NCBI RefSeq assembly: GCF_000265405.1
Contig: NC_018010.1
Coordinates: 2,501,501-2,565,500 of the forward strand
Length of the DNA: 64,000 bases
Direction: 5' to 3'
Source of the DNA: Belliella baltica DSM 15883
Lineage (GTDB): Bacteria; Bacteroidota; Bacteroidia; Cytophagales; Cyclobacteriaceae
Shown: piece after piece, positions 1 through 10,362 of the stretch
Layout: each line of letters begins with the position of its first letter
Numbering within the stretch: the stretch's first letter is position 1
The notes under the pieces: model-generated
Seen by the model: the letters and a program-made list of their open reading frames with translations, nothing else
What the model was told of the DNA's origin: nothing
Database searches by the model: none
Made by a program: the position numbers and the translations under genes

Positions 1-197
1 TCACATTGAGCATAGATCATCCCAAACACTGCATCAGCATCTGTTTTACCATAGATGTGCGGGACTCCATATTGGTCTCTGATGATTTCTGTATTTTGGG
101 CATAAGATTCCCACTTACTTAATTCTGTTTGTGCATTCGTATGTACAAAGTAAACTAAGCTAATAAGCAGTAATAAAGATCTTTTGAACTTGGTGAT
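1..197 (-). CDS. Penicillin acylase family protein, N-terminal part (cut by window edge)
   Basis: Only the first ~65 codons are inside the window; the gene runs off the left edge. The frame encodes a hydrophobic leader ending in NAQ, then a stretch with RDQYGVPHIYGKTDADAVFG and MIYAQC, which matches the conserved start of penicillin/cephalosporin acylases (Ntn hydrolases exported to the periplasm). The open frame reaches back to an in-frame TAG at 210-212 with no ATG, GTG or TTG. The natural start position would be an ATC codon at 195-197, giving a normal leader (xTKFKRSLLLLISL). An ATG at 237-239 is in another frame. Either a rare ATC start is used, the start codon was lost by mutation, or there is a sequencing error. 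Family call is fairly sure; start is not. Confidence 0.72.
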   Translation of the reverse strand, partial: MTKFKRSLLLLISLVYFVHTNAQTELSKWESYAQNTEIIRDQYGVPHIYGKTDADAVFGMIYAQC

Positions 198-358
198 TAG
201 GTTATTTCTCTAATTTTAGATTTGGGTGCTGAGTACATCTTGAAAAGCTAAAATAACCATTTGATCCGAATTCAAAAGCTGATTCAAATGAAGAAGGAAG
301 AAATTGGCTTTGGGTGGTAAGAATTTCTATTTGAAATTATTGAAATCACAGCTTTTAA

Positions 359-1216
359 TCATTTCTTTTTCTCAAAAGCCTGATGAATAAATAAGATATG
401 GAAAGGAAGTGCCTCTGTCCAATATTCCCAAGTATGTGCACCCGGGCGCTCTGTATATTCATGTGGAGTGCCATTTTCTAAGAGAAGTTGATGAAGTTGC
501 CTATTTGTCTCTATCAGAAAATCATCAATACCGCAATCTATCAAAAGTGCAATCTTATTTTCTTTCATCTCTGAAATCAGTCCCACAGCAGTATAAGGGC
601 TATAAGGATAATCATAATTGATGTTTCCAAGCATTTCTCTTTGACTTTTCCTCCGCTCCTCTTGTGTACTTTCATTTCCAATCCAAGTTCTCACATCAAT
701 ATTCATCACGCCACTCATCGACCCAGCTGCAGAAAATAGATCAGGATGTTTGGCCGCAATCATCATCGCACCATGTCCTCCCATCGACAAACCAGTGATT
801 CCTCTCGCATTTTTGTCTTTTTTGGTTGGATAATTCTGATCAACAAAAGGGATTAATTCTTTGCTGATGTAAGTTTCGTATTGGACAGAATCCATTAATG
901 GGCTATCATAATAATAGGAAAAAGGAGCCACACCAGGAGTAATCAAAATCATTTGATATTGATCAGCGAGATTTTGAAGGAGGTTGGGTTTGGTGACATT
1001 TTTATGCCAATCCAGATAACCACCCCATGCTCCATGAAGGACATAAACAGATGGGTAATCCTTATCTTTAACTTCACTATCGCTCGGTAACACCACAGTT
1101 GCTTTGAGGGATTTATTCATTGCTTTACTGAACACCTCAATCGTATCTATCTTGGCTAGCAGAAGTATTGGGCAGAAGAAGAGGAATAAAAGGGTTAATT
1201 TCGAGGATTTAGCCAT
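359..1216 (-). CDS. Secreted alpha/beta-hydrolase esterase (EstA/FrmB-like)
   Basis: A 285-residue protein with an N-terminal hydrophobic leader (about residues 7-21), so probably exported. The nucleophile elbow GLSMGG places the catalytic serine at residue 144; Asp231 or Asp232 and His261 (in the PGAHTWEYW segment) would complete the triad. The early VYVLHGAWGG stretch supplies the oxyanion-hole region. These features fit the putative esterase family that includes tributyrin esterase, S-formylglutathione hydrolase and acetyl-xylan esterase-like enzymes. The exact substrate cannot be read from sequence. It is transcribed in the same direction as the GH97 gene upstream, but a 274-bp gap separates them, so a common operon is uncertain. 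Confidence 0.85.
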   Translation of the reverse strand: MAKSSKLTLLFLFFCPILLLAKIDTIEVFSKAMNKSLKATVVLPSDSEVKDKDYPSVYVLHGAWGGYLDWHKNVTKPNLLQNLADQYQMILITPGVAPFSYYYDSPLMDSVQYETYISKELIPFVDQNYPTKKDKNARGITGLSMGGHGAMMIAAKHPDLFSAAGSMSGVMNIDVRTWIGNESTQEERRKSQREMLGNINYDYPYSPYTAVGLISEMKENKIALLIDCGIDDFLIETNRQLHQLLLENGTPHEYTERPGAHTWEYWTEALPFHILFIHQAFEKKK

Positions 1217-1490
1217 ATAAATATTTTATATAGCTAAAATACGCATTCGAATCCAAACGAAAAGTGATTAATACAGAATAAGGTTAAAAATATGGTGGAC
1301 GGTAAAGCAAAAGGCGGAATCAACCTGAATTCCGCCTTCATCTTAATTCAAACATGATTTTCTACTTGCCTACCTTTAACAATTAAAATAAAACTTTTCA
1401 TATTAATTGAATCTGCTGTTGACTGTCGACCGTTGACGTCTTGATCTTGCCTAAATTTGGTTTTACAGTAGTATTTAGAGTCAGATAAGC

Positions 1491-3617
<2,127 letters not shown>

Positions 3618-3727
3618 TCAGAGTAAAATCAGCTAAAAGGCTTAGCTGTCTTTCGAAATTAGCGCTTAGAAATTACCTAAAAAAGCTTTTTAAAGAATAT
3701 TAAGGCATTTTTGAAGTAAATAATTTA

Positions 3728-3741
3728 TGCAAACGTTTGAT
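3728..3741. promoter_or_regulatory. Candidate LacI-family operator upstream of the GH97 gene
   Basis: TGCAAACGTTTGAT lies about 125 bp upstream of the GH97 start. It contains the perfect palindrome CAAACGTTTG with the central CG typical of LacI/GalR-family operators. The surrounding 331-bp gap (3603-3933) shows no other gene and is AT-rich. Regulation by a sugar-responsive LacI-type protein is inference; no such regulator is encoded in the window. Confidence 0.4.
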
Positions 3742-3933
3742 ATTTTGTATTTAAAAAAATTGCTAAGACAAATAATAGAAATTCTGAAAAAAAATAAACG
3801 TGAGTCTGCTTCTGATCTGAGTTTGCCAAAAATAATGTTTTCAGTTTCTTTCCAGCTGCAGTTGACAGTAGATGGTTGGCAATTATTCGTTTAATTGAAA
3901 TTTTTACATTCGGGGCGCCATTACTGGAAATCT

Positions 3934-4398
3934 TTAAAAATCCTTCTTTTGAAGCTTTGGATAAATTTCTGTCAGCATCATTAATGCTGCACTACCATAC
4001 CATTCGACCAATTCCATTTTCAAGACACCTGCTTTTACAGCAGGGTCGGTATTGGTCAAAGCTTCAGCCTCTTCCTTTGTTGCAACATCAAATATAAAGA
4101 CACCTCTCTTTTCTCCTCCATTGATAAATGGGCCAGCGACTACCAATTTACCTTCATTAGCCAATTTGGTGATATTGGCCATGTGACCTTTTTGAATTTC
4201 TGCTCGTTCTTCAGGAGCGTATTCTTGAACACGATCCCCCGCTAGTAAAAAGGCCATTACATAGCGCTTCATTCCATAATCATCTGCACCAAGTTTAGAA
4301 GCTAAAGCCGAATCATACTCTGCCTTCTGAGCAAATGAATTAACTGAAAACCCTATCATTAGGATTGAAATTGATAAAATAGAAATCAGCTTTTTCAT
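3934..4398 (-). CDS. Exported YCII-related protein
   Basis: A 154-residue product if started at the ATG at 4396-4398, which gives a clean signal peptide (MKKLISILSISILMIGFSVNSFAQ); an upstream ATG at 4450-4452 would put 18 extra residues before that leader and is less likely. The mature part contains YVMAFLLAGDRVQEYAPEE, a GHMANITKLANEGKLVVAGPF segment and IFDVATKEEAEAL, the pattern of YCII (dimeric alpha-beta barrel) domains. Cytoplasmic relatives include chlorohydrolase-like and uncharacterised proteins; the biochemical role of exported versions is unknown. It is followed closely by the DUF389 gene on the same strand. Confidence 0.8.
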   Translation of the reverse strand: MKKLISILSISILMIGFSVNSFAQKAEYDSALASKLGADDYGMKRYVMAFLLAGDRVQEYAPEERAEIQKGHMANITKLANEGKLVVAGPFINGGEKRGVFIFDVATKEEAEALTNTDPAVKAGVLKMELVEWYGSAALMMLTEIYPKLQKKDF

Positions 4399-4487
4399 GT
4401 GCTTTTTATTAATGTTGTATGTCCTACTTAAATCTACATTCAAAGTTCTCAAATCTCAAATCTTAGATCTACAATCTAAAATTCCCT

Positions 4488-5870
4488 CTACTGAATAATC
4501 AAAGAAACCGTATCTGCTTTTGTCCTGATTTTTAGCCAATCTTCAAATCTTTTTCTTTCTTGAGCGCTAGGGCGTTGACGGAATTTGGCATAAGCCATCA
4601 ATATAGTATCCTGTTTATTTTCCAAAACATCAGCAATAATAGCCCTATTCAAAGAAAAACTCACCAAGCTCGAATGGTTGATTTTCGCCTCATTTGCTAA
4701 ATCTAAAACCTGTTTGCTTGACTCTGTATATTGTGAAAGCTCATTTTCCAAAAAGGAAATCTTTTGATCTTTATTTTGGATTAGCAATTCATTTCTTTCA
4801 TAAAGATCCTTGAGTACATCTGAACGCAACAAATTGAGGTCAGGTGTACCATCTCCACTTTGCTTAATCTTCAAATAAGTTTTAGTAAGACTATATGCCT
4901 TGAGTTTGTTTTGAAGTCTAGCTATCTCTTCATCATCAATCCGCTGACCTACCATAGAGATTTCTATGCTGCTGCTATCTGCATCATACAAATAAGTACT
5001 AGCAATGATTTGCGCTCTGGGGAAATCCATTTCCATGGTGATAAACTGCTTGGCATTTTTCTCCCAAAATGTTCTTGTCACGATATTATATGCCAAGTAG
5101 ATGCTTGGCACCACTGTCAATAAAGTGAATATAGTGATGTATCTTTTTACAGTTTTTTCACGATCTCGGTCGAGAAATTCTTTCTTAGGGAATTTCATAA
5201 AGCGAACGATCAGGTAAGTGGACAAACTGATAAATACTGAATTGATAAAAAAGAGGTAAAATGCTCCAAAGAAATAATAGAGATTCCCCGTTGCCAGGCC
5301 ATAGCCCGCGGTACAAAGTGGAGGCATCAAAGCGGTCGCAATAGCCACCCCAGGAATGGCATTGCTTTTCTCTTTTCTCGAGCCTGCGACGATACCCGCT
5401 AACCCTCCAAATAGTGCTATGAGTACATCCCAAATACTAGGTTCTGTTCTGGCCAAAAGTTCTGATTGGGCATCGATCAGCGGAGTGAATGAGAAGTAAA
5501 TTGTACTTGTAAGAATACTGATCAAAACTGCAATTCCTAGATTTTTCAGAGATCTTTTGAGCAACTCAAAATCATTAATTCCTGCAGCCATTCCTATCCC
5601 CATAATCGGACCCATCAAGGGCGAAATTAACATGGCACCTATGATGACTGCTGTAGAATTTACATTCAATCCTACAGATGCTACGAAGATGGCAAAGATC
5701 AAAATCCAAAGATTAGCACCTCTAAATTCTATATTCTTTTTGACATAATCTATGGTCTCAAGCTCGTCTTCTTTGCCCTCGTGAAGATCAAATCTATCTC
5801 TAAAAAAAAGTAAAACATGAAGGATCTTATCTCTCAATCCTATTGGTTTTTGCTCTTGGTTTTGATTCAT
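4488..5870 (-). CDS. DUF389 family integral membrane protein
   Basis: A 460-residue protein with a cluster of transmembrane helices in the N-terminal half (roughly residues 50-270). It contains the family-typical stretch AVIIGAMLISPLMGPIMGIG near residue 80 and GGLAGIVAGSRKEKSNAIPGVAIATALMPPLC near residue 165. The C-terminal half is soluble and partly coiled-coil (ENELSQYTESSKQVLDLANEAK). DUF389 proteins (TIGR00341) are widespread and of unknown function; a transport role is sometimes suggested from topology only. The start at 5870 fits a Bacteroidota leader without an obvious Shine-Dalgarno sequence. An upstream TTG-N17-TATCTTGG arrangement could be its promoter, but this is weak. Confidence 0.88.
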   Translation of the reverse strand: MNQNQEQKPIGLRDKILHVLLFFRDRFDLHEGKEDELETIDYVKKNIEFRGANLWILIFAIFVASVGLNVNSTAVIIGAMLISPLMGPIMGIGMAAGINDFELLKRSLKNLGIAVLISILTSTIYFSFTPLIDAQSELLARTEPSIWDVLIALFGGLAGIVAGSRKEKSNAIPGVAIATALMPPLCTAGYGLATGNLYYFFGAFYLFFINSVFISLSTYLIVRFMKFPKKEFLDRDREKTVKRYITIFTLLTVVPSIYLAYNIVTRTFWEKNAKQFITMEMDFPRAQIIASTYLYDADSSSIEISMVGQRIDDEEIARLQNKLKAYSLTKTYLKIKQSGDGTPDLNLLRSDVLKDLYERNELLIQNKDQKISFLENELSQYTESSKQVLDLANEAKINHSSLVSFSLNRAIIADVLENKQDTILMAYAKFRQRPSAQERKRFEDWLKIRTKADTVSLIIQ

Positions 5871-6422
5871 GTTGTGTCTGATTTGAACCCTCCAAGATAG
5901 AGAAATTTTTAAAATTCAAGCTTAAAATTATTCTCTTTACAGCTGTTGTTTTTCAAAATACATATTTCAAATAGGTAGGAGGGAAGGCTGTTTTCAAATC
6001 AAATGAATACTTGATTTTATGTCAAAATATAGGTAGATTATTAAAGTATTGAAGGATGGAGAACTAATAATTAGTCCTTTTTAATGAGCTATTTCTGTTG
6101 TCTAAGGGAATTGATGCCATTGAAAACCTAAGAATCATAAGGAACAGAAATGTATCAATTAAAATTTTGATGAAATAATTTAAATAATTGAAATTAAATT
6201 GATTATGATATTTTTAGTCTTAACTAAATTATATCACCCTAAATAATTTAGATAAGTCTAATAATGTTTTTCTTCTAAAATTATGCCCTTAGATGGATAA
6301 AATCTTAATTTTGAATTTAAATGATGATACAAAGTCTACTTAGATCTGTAATTTGATTTTCACCGTATAAACTTTAGGATAAGGGTTGGCAATAGATTTT
6401 CAACAAAACTCTTTTTTAAAAA
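5871..6422. other. 552-bp AT-rich intergenic region, no gene seen
   Basis: Divergent region between the DUF389 gene and the response regulator. It is very AT-rich with many stops in every frame. I see no tRNA, strong hairpin, or repeat of the classes found elsewhere in this window. It probably carries promoters for both flanking genes. Confidence 0.5.
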
Positions 6423-6788
6423 ATGGAAAACATAAGTAAAATTATTTTTGTGGATGACGATAAAATCCAGCACATGATCAACAAGAAAAATATGATCAGG
6501 ATAAAACCTGAATTGGAACTAATTTTCTTTTCAGATCCTTTTCTGGCATTAGATTGGCTCGAAACAAATTCTGCAGACCTTCTTCTATTAGATATCAACA
6601 TGCCCGAGATGAGTGGCTGGGAATTCCTAGAAAGACTCGCATCTAAGAAAATAAATATAAATGTGAACATGCTTAGTTCATCTATGGATCCAGATGATTA
6701 TGCTAAAAGTAAAGAGTTTGAATCAGTGTCAGGATTTCTTATCAAACCATTGCAAATTGATGTTATAGAACAGTTGCTCAATCAATAA
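6423..6788 (+). CDS. Single-domain response regulator (CheY-like)
   Basis: A 121-residue stand-alone receiver domain. The acidic pocket is DDD at residues 11-13, the phospho-acceptor is Asp57 in LLLLDINMPEMSGWEFL, the switch Ser is in MLSSS (residues 83-87), and the conserved lysine is Lys108 in FLIKPL. There is no output domain, so it would act by protein-protein interaction or as a phosphorelay intermediate, as do many single-domain regulators in Bacteroidota. No histidine kinase is adjacent. It ends about 50 bp before the Mla-type operon on the same strand, but a good promoter-like site lies in between, so co-transcription is doubtful. Confidence 0.92.
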   Translation: MENISKIIFVDDDKIQHMINKKNMIRIKPELELIFFSDPFLALDWLETNSADLLLLDINMPEMSGWEFLERLASKKININVNMLSSSMDPDDYAKSKEFESVSGFLIKPLQIDVIEQLLNQ

Positions 6789-6789
6789 A

Positions 6790-6818
6790 TTTGGTTTGAT
6801 TTTAAATGATTACTTTCG
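6790..6818 (+). promoter_or_regulatory. Candidate Bacteroidota promoter for the Mla-type operon
   Basis: TTTG at 6790-6793, a 17-nt spacer, then TACTTTCG at 6811-6818, close to the Bacteroidota -33 TTTG / -7 TAnnTTTG consensus. The predicted transcript would start a few bases downstream, leaving a short leader before the ATG at 6839. Confidence 0.42.
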
Positions 6819-6838
6819 TGCTTTAGTTTAAAAATCTT

Positions 6839-7636
6839 ATGTCAGAAATTACTGAAAAAAACAGTCCCATAATCTCAAAAAAAATAGACAAGTTTTTCGT
6901 TGGTTTAGCAGATGCGTTCAACTTTGTAAAGCGGTTTTTCCAAGAGGTTTGGTTTCCCCCTTATGAGTTTAGAGAGATCCTTCGTCAATGCTATGAAATT
7001 GGTTACAGATCACTACCGCTGATTTCCTTGACAGGTTTCATTGTCGGGATAGTTTTTACAAATCAATCGCGGCCTTCCTTATCAGAATTTGGAGCTGCTT
7101 CATGGCTTCCGGCTTTGATTTCGATTGCTATCATTCGTGCTATGGGACCATTAGTTACTGCCTTGATCGCAGCAGGTAAAGTAGGCTCTAGCATCGGTGC
7201 AGAAATCGGTTCTATGAAAGTTACCGAACAGATTGATGCAATGGAAGTATCTGCCATCAATCCATTCAAATATCTTGTAGTCACTAGGACTATCGCAACC
7301 ACACTAATGATTCCTATCCTCGTGCTTTATGTAGATTTTGTTGCCTTGATGGGTTCATTTATCAATGTCAATCAAAATGAACTTGTCAGTTTGTCAACTT
7401 TCTTTGTTCAGGTATTTGAAGCAATTTCTTTTTTGGATGTTTTTTCTTCTCTGATTAAGTCTCTTGTCTTTGGTTTCACCATCGGAATCGTGGGTTGCTA
7501 CAAAGGTTATAATTCTTCAAATGGAACAGAAGGTGTAGGTAAAGCTGCCAACGCCTCTGTGGTGATGTCCATGTTTTTGATCTTTATAGAAGAACTTCTC
7601 GCACTTCAAATTGTAAACGCCATCAGATATGCATAG
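6839..7636 (+). CDS. mlaE: MlaE-family ABC transporter permease
   Basis: A 265-residue inner-membrane protein of the MlaE/YrbE permease family. It shows the conserved core GFIVGIVFTNQSRP, IIRAMGPLVTALIAAGKVGSSIGAEIGSM and TEQIDAMEVSAINPFKYLVVTR, plus a C-terminal GCYKGYNSSNGTEGVGKAANASVV segment. With the ATPase and MCE protein encoded next, it forms an importer/exporter moving phospholipids or other hydrophobic substrates between the inner membrane and the periplasm; direction and substrate are not shown by the sequence. It overlaps the next gene by 8 bp, indicating translational coupling. The N-terminus is somewhat extended and positively charged before the first helix. Confidence 0.93.
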   Translation: MSEITEKNSPIISKKIDKFFVGLADAFNFVKRFFQEVWFPPYEFREILRQCYEIGYRSLPLISLTGFIVGIVFTNQSRPSLSEFGAASWLPALISIAIIRAMGPLVTALIAAGKVGSSIGAEIGSMKVTEQIDAMEVSAINPFKYLVVTRTIATTLMIPILVLYVDFVALMGSFINVNQNELVSLSTFFVQVFEAISFLDVFSSLIKSLVFGFTIGIVGCYKGYNSSNGTEGVGKAANASVVMSMFLIFIEELLALQIVNAIRYA

Positions 7637-8390
7637 TGATTACACAGAGAAAGTCGTCGAAATAAGAGGTCTTAAAAAGTCTTTTGAAGATAATCATGTT
7701 CTCAAAGGTGTAGATCTTGATCTTTTCAAAAGTGAAAACCTCGTTGTTTTAGGGAAATCAGGGAGTGGGAAATCGGTCTTGATTAAATTGATGGTAGGAT
7801 TGCTAAGACAGGATGAAGGAAACATCAGGATTTTGGGCAAGGACACAGCCAACTTGAGCTTAAAAGAATTAAACAAACTGAGATTAAAAATAGGTTTCGC
7901 TTTTCAGGCTTCAGCCTTATATGATAGTATGACGGTAAGGGAAAACTTAGAATTTCCACTTACTAGAAATATAAAAGGACTTACCAGAAAAGAAATTAAC
8001 CTCAAAGTCGAAGGATTACTAGATTCTGTAGGGCTTCCAAATACAATCAACCAAATGCCAGCAGAATTATCTGGTGGGCAAAAAAAGAGAATTGGTGTAG
8101 CCAGAACATTGATCCTTGAGCCAGAAATCATGCTCTATGATGAGCCAACTGCCGGATTGGATCCAACCACATGTATCGACATCAATAATCTCATCAATCA
8201 AGTAAGAGAAGAATACAATACTTCTTCTATTGTAATTACCCATGACTTGACTTGCGCTAAAGTCACTGGAGATCGAATGGCCGTTCTTATAGATGGACAG
8301 TTCGAAGCGGTAGGAACATTCGATGAAGTCTTTACCAATGCCTCCGATCCAAAAATTAAATCATTCTACGACTATAATTTCATCAAATAA
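7629..8390 (+). CDS. mlaF: Mla-type ABC transporter ATP-binding protein
   Basis: A 253-residue ABC ATPase: Walker A GKSGSGKS (residues 42-49), Q-loop near FAFQASALYDS (89-100), signature LSGGQ (147-151), Walker B with MLYDEP (168-173), and the H-loop ITHDL near residue 204. The SALYDS motif and order of neighbours fit the MlaF/Ttg2A group. It energises the MlaE-type permease in the cytoplasm. The start overlaps the permease end by 8 bp and its stop codon shares one base with the start of the MCE gene (TAATG), so the three genes are a tight operon. Confidence 0.94.
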   Translation: MHSDYTEKVVEIRGLKKSFEDNHVLKGVDLDLFKSENLVVLGKSGSGKSVLIKLMVGLLRQDEGNIRILGKDTANLSLKELNKLRLKIGFAFQASALYDSMTVRENLEFPLTRNIKGLTRKEINLKVEGLLDSVGLPNTINQMPAELSGGQKKRIGVARTLILEPEIMLYDEPTAGLDPTTCIDINNLINQVREEYNTSSIVITHDLTCAKVTGDRMAVLIDGQFEAVGTFDEVFTNASDPKIKSFYDYNFIK

Positions 8391-9358
8391 TGAGAAACGA
8401 TAATAAAAAAACAGTTCTGGTTGGTGTATTCGTCTTAATTGGAATTGCCATCTTAGTTACAGGTATCTTGACCTTGGGAGGGCAGCAAAAAAGGTTTGTA
8501 AAAACCACAAGCCTGAAAGCTGTATTTGACGATGTTGCTGGTCTACAAACAGGCAACAATGTTTGGTTTTCAGGTGTGAAAATTGGTACAGTTAGAAAAA
8601 TCAATTTCTATGGAGATTCTCAAGTAGAAATCGAAATGAATGTGGAAGACAAATCCAAAGAGTACATTCGTAAGGATTCCAAAGCCACAATCAGTTCTGA
8701 TGGATTGATTGGGAATAAAATCATTGTAATCTATGGGGGAACCACACAAGTACCAATGGTAGAAGATGGTGATCGGTTGATTTCTGAAATGCCATTGGAT
8801 ACAGACAAAATGATGGAAACTCTTCAGGAAAACAATAAAAATTTGGTTTCTATCACGAATGATTTGAAAATTCTGACTGGAAAAATAGCTGAAGGAGAAG
8901 GTGTTATTGGTGCAGTTTTGACTGATAGTACTTTAGCTGAAAACTTTAGAAACATTCTCCTAAATCTGGAAAGTACTTCTGTAAAGAGCAACAGAATGGT
9001 GGCTGAATTAGGTGAATTTTCCGCTAATCTGAATAAGGAAGGGACTTTGTTCAACGACCTTGCTACGGATACTGAACTTTATAATAAGCTTCAATCTTCT
9101 GTAACAGACCTTCAAGCTACTGCAGATAATGCCAAGAAAATGACGGATAATTTGAATATGGTTACCAATAAATTAAATAGCACTGACAACGCTATTGGAA
9201 CGATGCTCAATGACCCGGAATTCAATAAGACATTGAAAAGTACTTTTGTAAACTTGGATAGCTCAACTATGAATTTGAATAGAGGTCTAGAAGCCTTGGA
9301 ATACACTTGGCCTTTTAGAAAGGGTTTCAAAAGAATGAACAAAGCAGAAGACAATTGA
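8390..9358 (+). CDS. mlaD: MCE-domain (MlaD-family) substrate-binding protein
   Basis: A 322-residue protein with a single N-terminal membrane anchor (VLVGVFVLIGIAILVTGILTL, about residues 9-29). It is followed by an MCE domain (SLKAVFDDVAGLQTGNNVWFSGVKIGTV ... ATISSDGLIGNKIIVI) at about residues 42-125. A long helical C-terminal part with repeated Asn/Thr/Leu-rich heptads (residues ~150-300) probably forms a coiled coil. MCE proteins form hexameric rings that carry lipids across the periplasm. The protein is longer than E. coli MlaD (183 residues); longer versions with helical extensions are common in Bacteroidota. A clear terminator follows. Confidence 0.92.
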   Translation: MRNDNKKTVLVGVFVLIGIAILVTGILTLGGQQKRFVKTTSLKAVFDDVAGLQTGNNVWFSGVKIGTVRKINFYGDSQVEIEMNVEDKSKEYIRKDSKATISSDGLIGNKIIVIYGGTTQVPMVEDGDRLISEMPLDTDKMMETLQENNKNLVSITNDLKILTGKIAEGEGVIGAVLTDSTLAENFRNILLNLESTSVKSNRMVAELGEFSANLNKEGTLFNDLATDTELYNKLQSSVTDLQATADNAKKMTDNLNMVTNKLNSTDNAIGTMLNDPEFNKTLKSTFVNLDSSTMNLNRGLEALEYTWPFRKGFKRMNKAEDN

Positions 9359-9380
9359 TTAAATCTTCTTTTCAAAAATA

Positions 9381-9409
9381 AAAAGCCTTTCCAATGGAAA
9401 GGTTTTTTT
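9381..9409 (+). terminator. Rho-independent terminator after the Mla-type operon
   Basis: A perfect 7-bp stem CCTTTCC / GGAAAGG (9386-9392 and 9396-9402) with a 3-nt loop AAT, followed by a run of seven T (9403-9409). It lies 23 bp after the stop codon of the MCE gene. Confidence 0.85.
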
Positions 9410-9519
9410 ATGAACTGTTTGTTAAGGAAATGAAATTGTTGAATAAGGATTTTCTACAACTTTGTAAAATCCTGAATCAATACCTGTCTTAACTGCCCAA
9501 ACCTTTATTCTTTTCATTT

Positions 9520-10362
9520 ATGGGGCGTAAATTTTTAAAAATTCTCAGGAAAATCTTTAGAGTTTTTACATTAGATGGCTTTGCATTTTCCTCAGTTTGG
9601 GTACAGTTGGCAGCAATATTTTTGGTTTCTTCGCTGCTAATCTTTGGAATGTCTTTCGTTTTAGGGGATTTGGCCATGAGTTATCGACTCTTCGCTGATC
9701 CTTCAAGTTATGCCTACTCCGAAACAGACAATCAATTGATCTTTGGATTGGTTCAAGTCTTCTTTGGATTGGTCCTTTTTTCATTTATCATTTCTGTCCT
9801 CTCCGCTGCTTTGGTGGAATTGATAGAAAAAATTAAAAGTGGAACACTCTCTTATAGAAAAAAAGGGCATATCCTATTTGTCAATTACAATATCAAGCTT
9901 CCCATGATTTTGGATGAGTTTGATATCAAATCTAAGCAGTCCAAAAAAACTCAAAATGTAGTATTGTTATTTCTTGATTCAGAAACTGTTTCAAGTTTCA
10001 GAACTGAATTGGATAAGGGGAGATGGCCAAACCTTGATATTTTTCTAAGACAAGGAGATTTACTCTCATTTCACACTTATATGAGACAAGGGATATTTAA
10101 AGCCTTGGGTTTGGTAATTCTTTTACCTGATCAATTTCAAAGTGCTTTGGATGCAGATAATTTCAACTTGAAAATCCTCACCTTACTCATCAGCAATCAA
10201 AAGTTTTCAAAACATTTGGAAGACAAACAAGGCTTAAAGCAACCCATGAAATGTTTGGTAGAACTTTCTGTGAATGTTGAGAGTAGAAATATAGCCAAGA
10301 ATTTAACATCTAATGAATCAGGAAATCTTTTTGCTGTAACTACTCCTGTTGTGCTGCTGTAG
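9520..10362 (+). CDS. CASTOR/POLLUX-like ion channel protein, apparently shortened
   Basis: A 280-residue protein with a basic N-terminus, two clear transmembrane segments (around residues 27-50 and 70-98). Then comes KGHILFVNYNIKLPMILDEF, which resembles the opening of the Rossmann-like (RCK) domain of CASTOR/POLLUX/SYM8-type ion channels. The following segment (VVLLFLDSETV ... LDIFLRQGDLLSFHTYMRQGIFKALGLVILLPD) fits the same domain. Full-length bacterial members are usually much longer, so this one ends inside the regulatory domain, at VTTPVVLL. Its last 23 bp overlap the 3' end of the convergent gene. It may be a truncated remnant or a short functional variant; family call is moderate. Confidence 0.55.
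   Translation: MGRKFLKILRKIFRVFTLDGFAFSSVWVQLAAIFLVSSLLIFGMSFVLGDLAMSYRLFADPSSYAYSETDNQLIFGLVQVFFGLVLFSFIISVLSAALVELIEKIKSGTLSYRKKGHILFVNYNIKLPMILDEFDIKSKQSKKTQNVVLLFLDSETVSSFRTELDKGRWPNLDIFLRQGDLLSFHTYMRQGIFKALGLVILLPDQFQSALDADNFNLKILTLLISNQKFSKHLEDKQGLKQPMKCLVELSVNVESRNIAKNLTSNESGNLFAVTTPVVLL

Noticed and set aside
6411..6670. Minus-strand ORF overlapping the response regulator
   Set aside because: The plus-strand receiver domain is unambiguous; the other frame is a shadow.
9440..9475. AGGATTTT ... AAAATCCT inverted repeat upstream of the channel-like gene as a terminator or riboswitch
   Set aside because: The stem is AT-rich with a 12-nt loop and no T run. It could be an operator or leader hairpin, but nothing further supports it.
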